From positions 1 through 11,081 of the forward strand of contig CASBPW010000112.1 of the NCBI GenBank assembly GCA_949127685.1: 11,081 nt of DNA, read 5' to 3'. Within the stretch, counting starts at the first letter, position 1. Each line of letters begins with the position of its first letter. This document shows positions 1 to 6,159 of this stretch, piece after piece. A program made the position numbers and the translations under genes. The stretch is from Candidatus Sivonenia alaskensis PMM_0068. GTDB lineage: Bacteria; Cyanobacteriota; Cyanobacteriia; Gloeobacterales; PMM-0068. A model generated the notes under the pieces. The model searched no databases, was not told the DNA's origin, and worked only from the letters and a program-made list of their open reading frames with translations.

Positions 1-543
1 AGTGCGCTGAGTCGTCCTAGTGCTCGGCTTGGCATCGCGGATGGAAAGGTGAATTTTATTCAGACCGATGCCGCGATTAACCCAGGGAACTCTGGCGGAC
101 CGCTCATCGATATCCAAGGGCGGGTCATTGGCATCAATACTGCGATTATTCAAGGAGCCCAGGGCTTAGGCTTTGCAATTCCGATTGACTTGGCCAAAGA
201 CATCAGTTCGCAGCTTATTCAGCAAGGCAAAGTTACGCGCACTTTTGTTGGGGTGAAGATGATCACCCTCTCTCCAGAAGTGCTGCAGGCTCTACAACAG
301 CGTGGAGTTTCCCTGAGTGCTAAGACAGGTGTTTTGATCCAGGAGGTCTTGCCCAATTCTCCTGCCCAAAAAGCAGGCCTGGAACCTGGGGATGTAGTGG
401 TGAAAATAGGCGATAGCCCGGTCACGGATGGAACTCAGATCCAAGCGGCCATTGACAAGACGAAACCAGGACAAACCCTTGCTTTTACCGTAAACCGTCA
501 AGGAGCCCTCACGCCTGTCTCCGTCCGCACCGAGGCTCTCTGA
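1..543 (+). CDS. HtrA/Deg-family serine protease with PDZ domain, C-terminal part (cut by window edge)
   Basis: This is the C-terminal 180 residues of an HtrA-type (trypsin-fold, S1C) protease. The frame is open from base 1, so the start lies outside the window; the GTG at 49 is internal. The visible part begins shortly before the catalytic serine loop: FIQTDAAINPGNSGGPL, with the nucleophile Ser in GNSGG encoded at 91-93. The rest of the protease core follows (GINTAII, GLGFAIPID). A single PDZ domain spans about visible residues 85-175 (GVLIQEVLPNSPAQKAGLEPGDVVVKI), ending in a short tail. The His and Asp of the triad and any signal peptide are upstream and unseen. Cyanobacteria usually carry three paralogues (HhoA, HhoB, HtrA) that degrade or refold damaged proteins in the periplasm or thylakoid lumen; I cannot tell which one this is. 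No convincing terminator separates it from queG. Confidence 0.93.
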   Translation, partial: SALSRPSARLGIADGKVNFIQTDAAINPGNSGGPLIDIQGRVIGINTAIIQGAQGLGFAIPIDLAKDISSQLIQQGKVTRTFVGVKMITLSPEVLQALQQRGVSLSAKTGVLIQEVLPNSPAQKAGLEPGDVVVKIGDSPVTDGTQIQAAIDKTKPGQTLAFTVNRQGALTPVSVRTEAL

Positions 544-656
544 CCAATCCAGTGGTTTAGTCGAAGCCTGTCAGAGAGGATAACGGTTTAGTCCTGCTAA
601 GCAGCGCACCTGTAAGGTTAATCGCCTTTAGGGATTGGCACAAGAGAATGTAATAC

Positions 657-1589
657 ATGACTGTCCTCTTGGATTCCCACGTCATCAAAGAAAAAGTCCA
701 TAGCTTGGGATTTCACCAAGTGGGGATTGCGGATGCACGGGTTCCCTTGGCACGGACAGAGGACCTAACAAACTGGCTAGCGCAGGGCTATCAGGCCGAT
801 ATGGCCTGGATGGAAGACCCCCGTCGTCAAAATATTCAGCAAGTTTTGTCCGGCGTGCAGTCGGTGATTGTGACCGCACTTTCCTACTACACGGAAGATG
901 AAGATACGGTCCCCAGCGGAACAGCCAAGATTTCGCGCTATGCCTGGGGGCGTGACTATCACAAAGTGCTGGGGGGCAAACTGAAAACCCTAAGTCGTTG
1001 GCTCCAAGAGGAAGCTCCAGACCATCAACATCGCTGGTATGTAGACACGGGGCCAGTCCTCGAAAAAGCCTGGGCCGAGCGGGCTGGATTGGGATGGCTC
1101 GGCAAGAATACGTTGCTATTGAGCCGAGATTTTGGTTCCTATGTCTTTCTTGGGGTGGTGCTGACGACCTTGCCCCTAGAAGCAGATACTCCGACCACAG
1201 CCCATTGCGGCACCTGCACGCGCTGTTTGGATAATTGTCCGACCCGCGCCTTCCCCCAGCCTGGAGTCCTCGATAGCAATCGCTGCATCGCCTATCACAC
1301 GCTTGAAAACCGCGGTGAAGCCCTCCCTGCAGACCTTCCCCTGATGGATTGGGTAGTCGGGTGTGATCTTTGCCAAAGTGTGTGTCCTTATAATCAAAAG
1401 CTGTCGGCAAAGGAGATTCCTGCCGATTTTCTTCCCAGGGAAGGTGTTCTCACTTCCAGATTGGAAGCTCTAACCGTGATCGATGACGATACCTTTGACC
1501 AATGGAGTAGAGGAATGGCCCTGCGTCGGGTTAAGGCCAAAGGACTACGCCGCAATGCGCTCCATGCCCTCCAGTATCGCAATCGCTAG
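657..1589 (+). CDS. queG: epoxyqueuosine reductase QueG
   Basis: QueG catalyses the last step of queuosine synthesis, reducing epoxyqueuosine to queuosine at the wobble position of GUN-anticodon tRNAs (Asn, Asp, His, Tyr). It is a cytosolic cobalamin and 4Fe-4S enzyme. The 310-residue length is close to the shorter members of the family. The N-terminal half carries the family signature around RYAWGRDYHKVL (residues 94-105) and YVDTGPVLEKAWAERAGLGW (128-147); the Asp at 130 corresponds, from family knowledge, to the catalytic acid. Two ferredoxin-type cluster motifs follow: CGTCTRCLDNCP with Cys 184, 187, 190 and 194, then Cys 210 and CDLCQSVCP with Cys 236, 239 and 243. All eight cluster cysteines are present. 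A HEAT-like basic tail closes the protein. The ATG at 657 gives the expected N-terminus, although its ribosome-binding site is weak. A tRNA-Asn(GTT), a potential substrate, lies 2.8 kb downstream. Confidence 0.95.
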   Translation: MTVLLDSHVIKEKVHSLGFHQVGIADARVPLARTEDLTNWLAQGYQADMAWMEDPRRQNIQQVLSGVQSVIVTALSYYTEDEDTVPSGTAKISRYAWGRDYHKVLGGKLKTLSRWLQEEAPDHQHRWYVDTGPVLEKAWAERAGLGWLGKNTLLLSRDFGSYVFLGVVLTTLPLEADTPTTAHCGTCTRCLDNCPTRAFPQPGVLDSNRCIAYHTLENRGEALPADLPLMDWVVGCDLCQSVCPYNQKLSAKEIPADFLPREGVLTSRLEALTVIDDDTFDQWSRGMALRRVKAKGLRRNALHALQYRNR

Positions 1590-1651
1590 GGCGCTATGGT
1601 CGGCAGCACTCCGGCGTTCTTGTTAGAATTGGAGCCCAGCTAAGGGCAATC

Positions 1652-2212
1652 ATGACCCGTGAACCTCAGACCGCTACTCCTTCTGTAGAACTTTTCTCGG
1701 CGGAAGAACTAGAAAGGACGCTACGTAGATTGGCCCTCCAGGTTTTGGAAGACCAGGATGGCGTTCATGATCTAGTCCTGATCGGCATTTACACCCGAGG
1801 CGTTCCCTTGGCCCACCGTCTAGCCCGTTTCATAGAAGAACAAGAGGGAGTCGCTCCTCCGGTAGGGGCTTTGGATGTGACCCTATATCGGGATGACCTG
1901 CGGGAAATTGGGGTGAGGACGCCTGAGCGGACCCAACTCCCCGTCGACCTCCAGGGCAAAAAAGTAGTCCTCGTGGATGATGTACTCTACAAGGGGCGTA
2001 CCGTTCGGGCTGCCTTAGATGCTTTGAATGATTATGGAAGACCGACTTCGATTCGGCTTTTGGTCTTGATTGACCGGGGCCATCGGGAATTGCCCATTCA
2101 TCCTGATTATTGCGGCAAAGAGGTGCCTACCGCCCGTCATGAGCAGGTCAAAGTCTTTTTGAAAGAGACGGATGCGGCAGACCGAGCCGTTTTGATGGGC
2201 GACAAGAGTTAG
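1652..2212 (+). CDS. pyrR: bifunctional pyrimidine operon regulator / uracil phosphoribosyltransferase PyrR
   Basis: This 186-residue protein has a type I phosphoribosyltransferase fold. The PRPP-binding motif is VVLVDDVLYKGRT at residues 105-117. Other PyrR hallmarks are LIGIYTRGVPLAHRLA (43-58), DVTLYRDDL (75-83) and LIDRGHRELPIHPDYCGKEVPT (139-160); the last separates PyrR from ordinary Upp. In Bacillus, PyrR binds pyr mRNA in response to UMP/UTP and also makes UMP from uracil and PRPP. In cyanobacteria the gene is widespread, but its regulatory role is less clear. No pyr biosynthesis gene and no obvious PyrR-type attenuator is visible here. The ATG at 1652 follows AAGGG with a short spacer, and a possible -10 (TTAGAAT) lies at about 1622, so it may have its own promoter 62 bases after queG. 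Confidence 0.93.
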   Translation: MTREPQTATPSVELFSAEELERTLRRLALQVLEDQDGVHDLVLIGIYTRGVPLAHRLARFIEEQEGVAPPVGALDVTLYRDDLREIGVRTPERTQLPVDLQGKKVVLVDDVLYKGRTVRAALDALNDYGRPTSIRLLVLIDRGHRELPIHPDYCGKEVPTARHEQVKVFLKETDAADRAVLMGDKS

Positions 2213-2368
2213 TGGTGCTCAGCCGTCTTTCGGGGCCTTGAAGCATGCCATTCTTTAGCGTCTCGGCGTCGAAAGTCTCGTGGTAATCCTAGGACATTGG
2301 ATGCATTTATCAGACTGTCCGATTAACCTAGAAGGGTAAGTGTGATTCTCCTATAGGAAGATTTCATA

Positions 2369-3385
2369 GTGACTACTCCTGCGATACATATCCAAGATTT
2401 GTATAAATCCTATGGCTCTATCGAGGCCGTAAAAGGAATCTCCTTGGATATTGAGCCAGGAGAAATTTTTGGGGTTTTGGGGCCCAATGGTGCCGGAAAA
2501 ACGACGACCTTGCGCTGTCTATGCACTCTAGAGAAACCGGACCGAGGCACCCTGACCATCGCAGGGATCTCCGTGGTGGATGACCCGCGGAGAGCACGCT
2601 CCTATCTTGGCTATGTGGCACAGGAAGTGGCACAGGATAAAATCCTGACCGGACGGGAGCTCCTGGCCTTTCAGGCGGACTTGTATCATCTGCCTCGTGC
2701 GATCATCCCCCAGCGGATTGAGGCGGTTCTAGAAATTCTGGACCTCACGGACCGGGCCGATGACCGGATCGGTGGCTACTCCGGAGGGATGAAGAAACGG
2801 TTGGACTTAGCCTGTGCGATGCTCCATGCCCCTGCGGTCTTGGTCTTAGATGAGCCGACCGTAGGTTTGGATATTCAAAGTCGCCGAGCAGTATGGGAGT
2901 TTTTGCAAGCGATCAAAGCCTATGGCACGACCGTATTGATCACCAGTCATTATTTAGAAGAGATTGATGTCTTGGCAGACCGAGTCGCCATTATTGACCG
3001 AGGCAAGGTGATTGCCCAGGGGACACCAGACCAATTGAAAACCAACTTGGGTGGTGACCGGGTAACGATTAGAATTCGCGAATTTACCTCTCTGGAAGAA
3101 GCAGAGAAGGCTTCTGCTTTGCTGAAAGTGCTTCCCGAAGTTCAGAAAGTGGGTATCAATAAGAGTCAAGGCAATGCGCTTTACCTCGTAGTGCAAGCTG
3201 GTTCGATGGCGCTTTCTTCGGTGCAGCAGACCATAGCCCAGGCAGGGCTGCCCATCTTTAGCCTGGCGCAAGCCCGCCCAAGCTTAGATGACGTTTTCCT
3301 GGCGACTACAGGCCAGACGCTGACCGATATGGCTTTGGCCGATGAAACTATGGCCGAGGGCCGTAAGGCAAAGAAGAAGAAGTAA
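2369..3385 (+). CDS. ABC transporter ATP-binding protein, ABC-2/DrrA type
   Basis: This is a 338-residue ATPase subunit of an ABC-2 type exporter, resembling the DrrA/CcmA group. The nucleotide-binding domain is complete: Walker A GPNGAGKTT (residues 38-46), Q-loop Gln 85, signature YSGGM (137-141), Walker B VLVLDEP (157-163), D-loop GLD (166-168) and switch His 194. After it comes the extra C-terminal domain of about 110 residues typical of DrrA-like ATPases, ending in a LDDVFLATTG motif (about 304-313) and a lysine-rich tail (KAKKKK). The start is a GTG; ATAGGAAG just upstream, with an 8-base spacer, is a good ribosome-binding site that supports it. The partner membrane permease, often the next gene, is absent: bolA follows 26 bases later. 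The substrate cannot be inferred; polysaccharide, lipid or drug export are all possible. Confidence 0.92.
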   Translation: MTTPAIHIQDLYKSYGSIEAVKGISLDIEPGEIFGVLGPNGAGKTTTLRCLCTLEKPDRGTLTIAGISVVDDPRRARSYLGYVAQEVAQDKILTGRELLAFQADLYHLPRAIIPQRIEAVLEILDLTDRADDRIGGYSGGMKKRLDLACAMLHAPAVLVLDEPTVGLDIQSRRAVWEFLQAIKAYGTTVLITSHYLEEIDVLADRVAIIDRGKVIAQGTPDQLKTNLGGDRVTIRIREFTSLEEAEKASALLKVLPEVQKVGINKSQGNALYLVVQAGSMALSSVQQTIAQAGLPIFSLAQARPSLDDVFLATTGQTLTDMALADETMAEGRKAKKKK

Positions 3386-3411
3386 ACTGAAGCAGTCCTT
3401 TCCTCACGACT

Positions 3412-3678
3412 ATGAACACTGAACACGTTGAAGCTTTGATTGCCGCCGCTTTTCCTGGGGGTGCTGTCCAGGTGCAAGATCTCACCGGAACGGGCGATCA
3501 TCTGCAAGCCCTGATCGTCTCAGACCGTTTTGCTGGTTTGACCATGATCAAACAGCACAAATTAGTCTACGCAGTTTTGCAGGAATACCTGGATGACGGT
3601 CGCATTCACGCTTTAGCCCTGAAAACCTATACACCCGAACAGTGGAAGAGCACTTTTGTGCAGGTCAATTTGGAGTAG
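3412..3678 (+). CDS. BolA family protein
   Basis: This 88-residue protein has the size and fold pattern of the BolA family. BolA proteins pair with monothiol (CGFS) glutaredoxins through a shared 2Fe-2S cluster and are linked to iron homeostasis and stress. Evidence is the C-terminal signature DGRIHALALKTYTPEQW (residues 62-78) with the invariant His 66, the preceding helix MIKQHKLVYAVL with His 49, and a loop GTGDHLQALIVS carrying His 30 at the variable [H/C] ligand position. In many cyanobacteria a grxD-type glutaredoxin gene lies immediately downstream. Here that place is taken by an opposing gene whose 3' end overlaps bolA by 14 bases. The 26-base gap from the ABC ATPase suggests co-transcription. 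No clear Shine-Dalgarno precedes the ATG. Confidence 0.9.
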   Translation: MNTEHVEALIAAAFPGGAVQVQDLTGTGDHLQALIVSDRFAGLTMIKQHKLVYAVLQEYLDDGRIHALALKTYTPEQWKSTFVQVNLE

Positions 3679-4012
3679 GGGTCAAGAATTCCAACCAGGT
3701 CTGACGGTCCGTTTCTTCTAGCCGTAACTCCTGAGTCCCGTTATGGGCGATAACGCTCCCGACTTTGGTTGCCATCGTGCCCCAGCGCTCAATATAGTGC
3801 AGCAGTACGTCACACATAAGGGCACGGGCGGCATTATCTTCAGGAGGGCTAAAGAGTAGACTCTGCACCTGATCTAGGTTGTAGTCATAAACAGGGTCTG
3901 TGCGCAGGAGAATCTGGGGTCTCTCGGATAAAATCTGGGCCAAATGAACCTCTAGTTCCCGATAAACGGCCCACGTCATGCCAGGATAGGTAATGCTATA
4001 CGTCATAGCCAC
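3665..4012 (-). CDS. uncharacterised 115-residue protein, second gene of the pedR-like unit
   Basis: I do not recognise this family. The listed frame begins at a GTG (4012) three bases after the stop of the upstream regulator gene. An ATG two codons in (4006) is an equally good start and would give 113 residues (MTYSITYPG...). The protein is soluble-looking, with no signal peptide or membrane segment. It has an N-terminal part rich in aromatic residues (YSITYPGMTWAVYRELEVH), a run of acidic residues in the middle, one cysteine (Cys 67) and a second Trp/Gly-rich patch (IERWGTMATKVGSV). The composition and codon use look like a genuine gene. Its tight spacing implies co-transcription with the regulator, so a linked role (modulator or target) is possible but is only inference. 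Its last 14 bases overlap the end of bolA on the other strand. Confidence 0.8.
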   Translation of the reverse strand: MAMTYSITYPGMTWAVYRELEVHLAQILSERPQILLRTDPVYDYNLDQVQSLLFSPPEDNAARALMCDVLLHYIERWGTMATKVGSVIAHNGTQELRLEETDRQTWLEFLTPTPN

Positions 4013-4015
4013 ACG

Positions 4016-4285
4016 CTAGCTTCGACGTTCAATCGTGCAGCAGTTCACGTCATCCAGGCAAACTTTGCCCCATTGCAGTGCCCAGCGGACTAGCGCAACC
4101 CGGTTTTCCGTATTCGTTTTATTCAAAATATTGCTGATATGGTTATCTACGGTTCGCTTACTGATGTCTAAGTCCTTGGCAATTTGTTCATTCGTCAGGC
4201 CCTTCGCTACCAGTTCTAGGACTTGAAGTTCTCTTTCCGAGAGAGTTTCCGTGGTTTGGTAGGTGTTGGCAGGCTGAACATGCAT
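4016..4285 (-). CDS. pedR: PedR-like small LuxR-family transcriptional regulator
   Basis: This 89-residue DNA-binding protein is almost only a LuxR/FixJ-type helix-turn-helix: LSERELQVLELVAKGLTNEQ, the recognition-helix region ISKRTVDNHISNILNKT (residues 41-57) and ENRVALVRWALQWGK. There is no receiver or ligand domain. The size and the tail CLDDVNCCTIE match cyanobacterial PedR as I recall it (Ssl0564 in Synechocystis). PedR is known to respond to photosynthetic electron flow: thioredoxin reduces a C-terminal cysteine and alters its activity on light-responsive genes. Three cysteines are present here, Cys 76, 82 and 83, all in that tail. The gene is divergent from tRNA-Asn and leads a two-gene unit with an unknown protein. 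The ATG at 4285 fits the family's N-terminus. Assignment to the LuxR family is secure; the PedR name rests on remembered similarity. Confidence 0.8.
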   Translation of the reverse strand: MHVQPANTYQTTETLSERELQVLELVAKGLTNEQIAKDLDISKRTVDNHISNILNKTNTENRVALVRWALQWGKVCLDDVNCCTIERRS

Positions 4286-4364
4286 AGGAAAGCGGATGGT
4301 TAGGTTGTTCCCATTCTACAGAACATAGGCAGAAATACTTGTTAGAGTTGCGTGAATGAAAAAC

Positions 4365-4394
4365 TTGCACCTGACCCTAGAAGCAGCGTATTAT
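4365..4394 (+). promoter_or_regulatory. sigma70-type promoter of tRNA-Asn
   Basis: A -35 box TTGCAC (4365-4370) and a -10 box TATTAT (4389-4394) are separated by 18 bases. They place the transcription start near 4401, about 15 bases before the mature tRNA end. Both boxes are close to consensus, as expected for a constitutive tRNA gene. Confidence 0.65.
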
Positions 4395-4415
4395 CAGAGA
4401 CCGTGAACGCTACAT

Positions 4416-4490
4416 TCCTCGGTAGCTCAGTGGTAGAGCGGTCGACTGTTAATCGATTGGTCGTAGGTTCGAATCCTACCCGGGGAGCCA
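4416..4490 (+). tRNA. trnN-GUU: tRNA-Asn (anticodon GTT)
   Basis: All four arms can be drawn. The acceptor stem is TCCTCGG (4416-4422) with CCGGGGA (4480-4486), discriminator G 4487. The D-arm stem is GCTC/GAGC. The anticodon stem is GTCGA/TCGAT, enclosing the loop CTGTTAA with GTT at 4448-4450. The T-arm contains GTAGGTTCGAATCCTAC. The 3' CCA (4488-4490) is encoded in the gene. It decodes AAC/AAU, and its G34 is a natural target for the queuosine pathway served by queG in this window. No clear intrinsic terminator follows; a small AATTC-ACGG-GAATT stem at about 4521-4534 lacks a T-tract. Confidence 0.97.
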
Positions 4491-4650
4491 ACTTTTTAAC
4501 CTGATAACAAAAAATCCAAATTCACGGGAATTGTCTTAGCGCTGTGGTGAGAATTTAAGCTGCTAGGGTGAATCATAGCTGACTGCTCTACCGATGCCCT
4601 CTCGAGACTCAAGAGCCCTGGGCGGGGCAGGTAGACTATGGCGAACACTC

Positions 4651-4656
4651 TATAAA
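4651..4656 (+). promoter_or_regulatory. candidate -10 box before the DUF1636 gene
   Basis: TATAAA lies 19 bases before the ATG at 4676 and would give a very short leader. No good -35 box stands 16-18 bases upstream, so this is tentative. The rest of the 185-base gap after the tRNA holds no gene or riboswitch that I can see. Confidence 0.3.
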
Positions 4657-4675
4657 TCGGTTATCTTCTTTTCCT

Positions 4676-5053
4676 ATGACTCAACACACGCTATTCATTT
4701 GCACGTGCTGCTCCTTCTCAAAAACGGAACGCCAGTACATGGGGAAATCTGGGGGAATCCATCTCCTGGAACAGGTATCCAATCTCTACCAGACCTGGGA
4801 CTTGCAGGAGGAATTTGTGGTACAGGAAGTAGCGTGTTTGAGTGTTTGCTCCCGACCCTGTAGCGTGGCTTTTGTAGCGCCCAACAAGACCACCCTGGTG
4901 TTTGGAGACTTACCTCCTTTGGAAAGTGCCGCCGACCTGCTCCAATTGGGGGTGCAATACCATAGCAGTAGCGATGGTATCGTCTCCTGGAAAGAGCGAC
5001 CTGAAGTCCTCAAAAATGGTCTGATAGCCAAAGTTCCGCCGTTGCCTAGTTAG
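4676..5053 (+). CDS. DUF1636 family putative metal-binding (ferredoxin-like) protein
   Basis: This 125-residue cytosolic protein belongs to DUF1636 (COG5469), whose members are predicted to bind metal or a 2Fe-2S cluster in a thioredoxin-like ferredoxin fold; the biochemical role is not established. The N-terminal LFICTCCS carries Cys 9, 11 and 12 (Cys 9 and 12 form the family's CxxC). The second motif is VACLSVCSRPCSVAF with Cys 54, 58 and 62. The family phrases LVFGDLPPLESAADLL (about 74-89), a W-x-x-RPE-x-L-K element (105-113) and the closing IAKVPPLP are all present, so the gene looks complete. The ATG at 4676 gives the expected N-terminus but has no strong Shine-Dalgarno. It stands alone between the tRNA and the opposing GNAT gene, so context gives no clue to function. 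Confidence 0.88.
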   Translation: MTQHTLFICTCCSFSKTERQYMGKSGGIHLLEQVSNLYQTWDLQEEFVVQEVACLSVCSRPCSVAFVAPNKTTLVFGDLPPLESAADLLQLGVQYHSSSDGIVSWKERPEVLKNGLIAKVPPLPS

Positions 5054-5181
5054 GGTTGATTGACAACAGAAACGCAATAAACCAAGCCCTCCAAGCCCAA
5101 GGCAAAAAAGGCCTCATCGTTGTCATTGATCGCATGGAAAGAACCAAAGACCGCAACCAACTAATCCGTGAGCTTTTTTAA
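5050..5181 (+). pseudogene. orphan 43-codon reading frame, possible relic of an ATPase-like gene
   Basis: Directly after the DUF1636 stop, in another frame, 43 sense codons run without interruption to TAA at 5179-5181. The peptide reads like protein: an amphipathic helix (INQALQAQGKKG), a hydrophobic strand with acidic end (LIVVIDRM, like a Walker B strand) and a basic helix ending in RELF. The only clear start candidates are TTG 5056 and an internal ATG 5134, and neither has a convincing ribosome-binding site. The end overlaps the 3' end of the GNAT gene on the other strand. The pattern faintly recalls the Walker B region of bacterial STAND/KAP-like P-loop ATPases (GLVIIVDNLDR-type), so it may be a fragment of such a gene. 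It may also be chance. Function cannot be assigned. Confidence 0.3.
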
Positions 5182-5649
5182 GGTCCGGCCCAAAAGCTGA
5201 GACTTAACGACAAAGCCTAATTTCTCATAGAGCTTGAGGGCGGATTGATTATCGGGATAAACCTGGAGGGTAAGTTCGGACAAACCCCACTGCTCGGTCT
5301 GTTCTTGGGCTTTAGACAGCAGATAAGTCCCTAATCCTCGTCTCTGATGGCCTGGATCTATAGCAACTAAAAAAATATAGGCTTGGGCCTTTCCGGTGCG
5401 TTGGTCTGTGGCTTGCCCTATCCATAGACAGCCGACCGTTTGGTCTTGCTCGGTCACAAAAAAGAGGGGGGTACGTTGGGCATCGAAAAACTGCTCTACC
5501 ATATCCGTGAGGTATTGCGGCAGAGGAAGCAATGGGTCAAGACCATAGGCTAAGCTCAGAAAACGCACCAGTTGAGCACGGTCTCGTTGGGTCTCGCTTC
5601 CTCGCTTCAGCCTATAACCAGGAGGCAACGGGCTCATGGGCGTCACCAT
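5161..5649 (-). CDS. GNAT family N-acetyltransferase
   Basis: This 162-residue protein is a GCN5-related N-acetyltransferase, which moves an acetyl group from acetyl-CoA to an amine on a small molecule or protein. The acetyl-CoA pyrophosphate loop is HQRRGLG (residues 101-107), preceded by the beta-4 strand AYIFLVAIDPG (90-100). The C-terminal motif NQSALKLYEKLGF (134-146) contains the usual Tyr 141 that can act as general acid. The length is typical for a single GNAT domain. The first four codons may not be used, because a second ATG (M5) is equally good. It starts 4 bases after the stop of the 46-residue membrane protein and so is the last gene of the ftrV unit. The substrate cannot be told from the sequence. 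Its end faces the DUF1636 gene. Confidence 0.88.
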   Translation of the reverse strand: MVTPMSPLPPGYRLKRGSETQRDRAQLVRFLSLAYGLDPLLPLPQYLTDMVEQFFDAQRTPLFFVTEQDQTVGCLWIGQATDQRTGKAQAYIFLVAIDPGHQRRGLGTYLLSKAQEQTEQWGLSELTLQVYPDNQSALKLYEKLGFVVKSQLLGRTLKKLTD

Positions 5650-5653
5650 GAGG

Positions 5654-5794
5654 TTATTTGACGGGTGATTTCTCAGGCTCTGTCACAGGAGCTGGAGCCT
5701 TCATATCATCGGGTAAAAAAGCCCGTGAGCTAACCACCACCAATGCAAAAAGGAAGGCGATGATAATCGTCACGAAGATAATGTTGCCTTTCAT
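5654..5794 (-). CDS. small single-helix membrane protein (46 residues), coupled to ftrV
   Basis: This is a short frame of 46 residues. It starts MKGNIIFVTIIIAFLFALVV, giving one strongly hydrophobic helix at about residues 5-22, then SSRAFLPDDMK and a proline/glutamate-rich tail ending PVK. Its ATG overlaps the ftrV stop as ATGA, and the next gene (GNAT) begins 4 bases after its own stop, so it is very probably translated from the same message. The arrangement argues that it is real although it is too short for most gene finders. One positive charge before the helix and a short leader suggest the C-terminus is exported to the lumen or periplasm; this is inference. It does not match the small photosystem or cytochrome b6f subunits I know (PsbX, Psb30, PetG, PetN), and I assign no function. 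Confidence 0.7.
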   Translation of the reverse strand: MKGNIIFVTIIIAFLFALVVVSSRAFLPDDMKAPAPVTEPEKSPVK

Positions 5795-6036
5795 ACTTCT
5801 ATAGGTGTTTCAATTATTTCCAGCTCTTCATCTCCAAGATGAGCCTTGAAGCGAGGCAAAAACTTGACCCGGTAGGGGTAGTTGGCACTTATCGGGCGCC
5901 CTTGTATTTCAAAGAACAAAGCATCGACCACACCTTCCATGCCCTTGATATCGTAAGGCTGGCTTTTGTGATCGGGATGAGTATAAACAACAACAGGCTT
6001 CTTGACCCGGACGCGGGAGCCAATTTCAAGTGTCAT
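5791..6036 (-). CDS. ftrV: ferredoxin-thioredoxin reductase, variable (alpha) chain
   Basis: FtrV is the small non-catalytic subunit of ferredoxin-thioredoxin reductase. With the 4Fe-4S catalytic chain FtrC it passes electrons from photosystem I-reduced ferredoxin to thioredoxin. The 81-residue protein shows the SH3-like barrel pattern of the family: GSRVRVKKPVVVYTHPDHK (residues 6-24), the DIKGMEGVV turn (29-37), the conserved GRPISANYPYRVKF (46-59) and the ending FKAHLGDEELEII (63-75). The length is slightly above the usual 70-77. The ATG at 6036 is preceded by AGGA at good spacing. ftrC is not in this window; the genes are commonly unlinked in cyanobacteria. A terminator separates ftrV from psbX, so its promoter should lie between about 6037 and 6125, but no strong boxes stand out. 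Two genes follow in tight order. Confidence 0.93.
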   Translation of the reverse strand: MTLEIGSRVRVKKPVVVYTHPDHKSQPYDIKGMEGVVDALFFEIQGRPISANYPYRVKFLPRFKAHLGDEELEIIETPIEV

Positions 6037-6125
6037 GTTGATTCCTGCATACCTGAAAACCTTATGGCTTCCAGAAAGTCTACGGCTCCTCAGTGTAATT
6101 CTGTTTTTGCTGCCAAAGTTTCAGA

Positions 6126-6158
6126 CAAGAAAAACTGAACCTAAAGGACCTTTAGTTC
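6126..6158 (-). terminator. intrinsic terminator downstream of psbX
   Basis: Read on the minus strand, a stem of CTAAAGG/CCTTTAG (6141-6155), extended by GAA/TTC pairs with one bulged base, is followed by a run of five T (complement of 6131-6134 and neighbours) and CTTG. It begins two bases after the psbX stop codon. It would end psbX transcripts and isolate ftrV. Confidence 0.65.
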
Positions 6159-6159
6159 T

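Noticed and set aside
544..638. Inverted repeat CCAATCC (544-550) and GGATTGG (632-638), plus a repeated GGTTTAGTC, between the protease gene and queG
   Set aside because: The arms are 7 bases long and 81 bases apart, and the internal stems are weak. There is no T-tract and no match to a riboswitch I know, so chance is a fair explanation.
685..1410. Long 241-codon open frame on the minus strand opposite queG
   Set aside because: It is a mirror of a well-supported gene. Its composition (Arg/Ser/Pro/Gly-rich, no motif) is typical of antisense frames, and it has no start signal.
4521..4534. Small hairpin AATTC-ACGG-GAATT after tRNA-Asn
   Set aside because: A five-pair AT-rich stem without a following T-run is too weak to call a terminator.
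4594..4863. 89-codon frame overlapping the start of the DUF1636 gene
   Set aside because: It is in a different frame from the conserved cysteine motifs, and its sequence is not protein-like beyond chance.
5839..6138. 99-codon plus-strand frame across ftrV
   Set aside because: It is antisense to ftrV, whose family signature is clear. The peptide has no motif.
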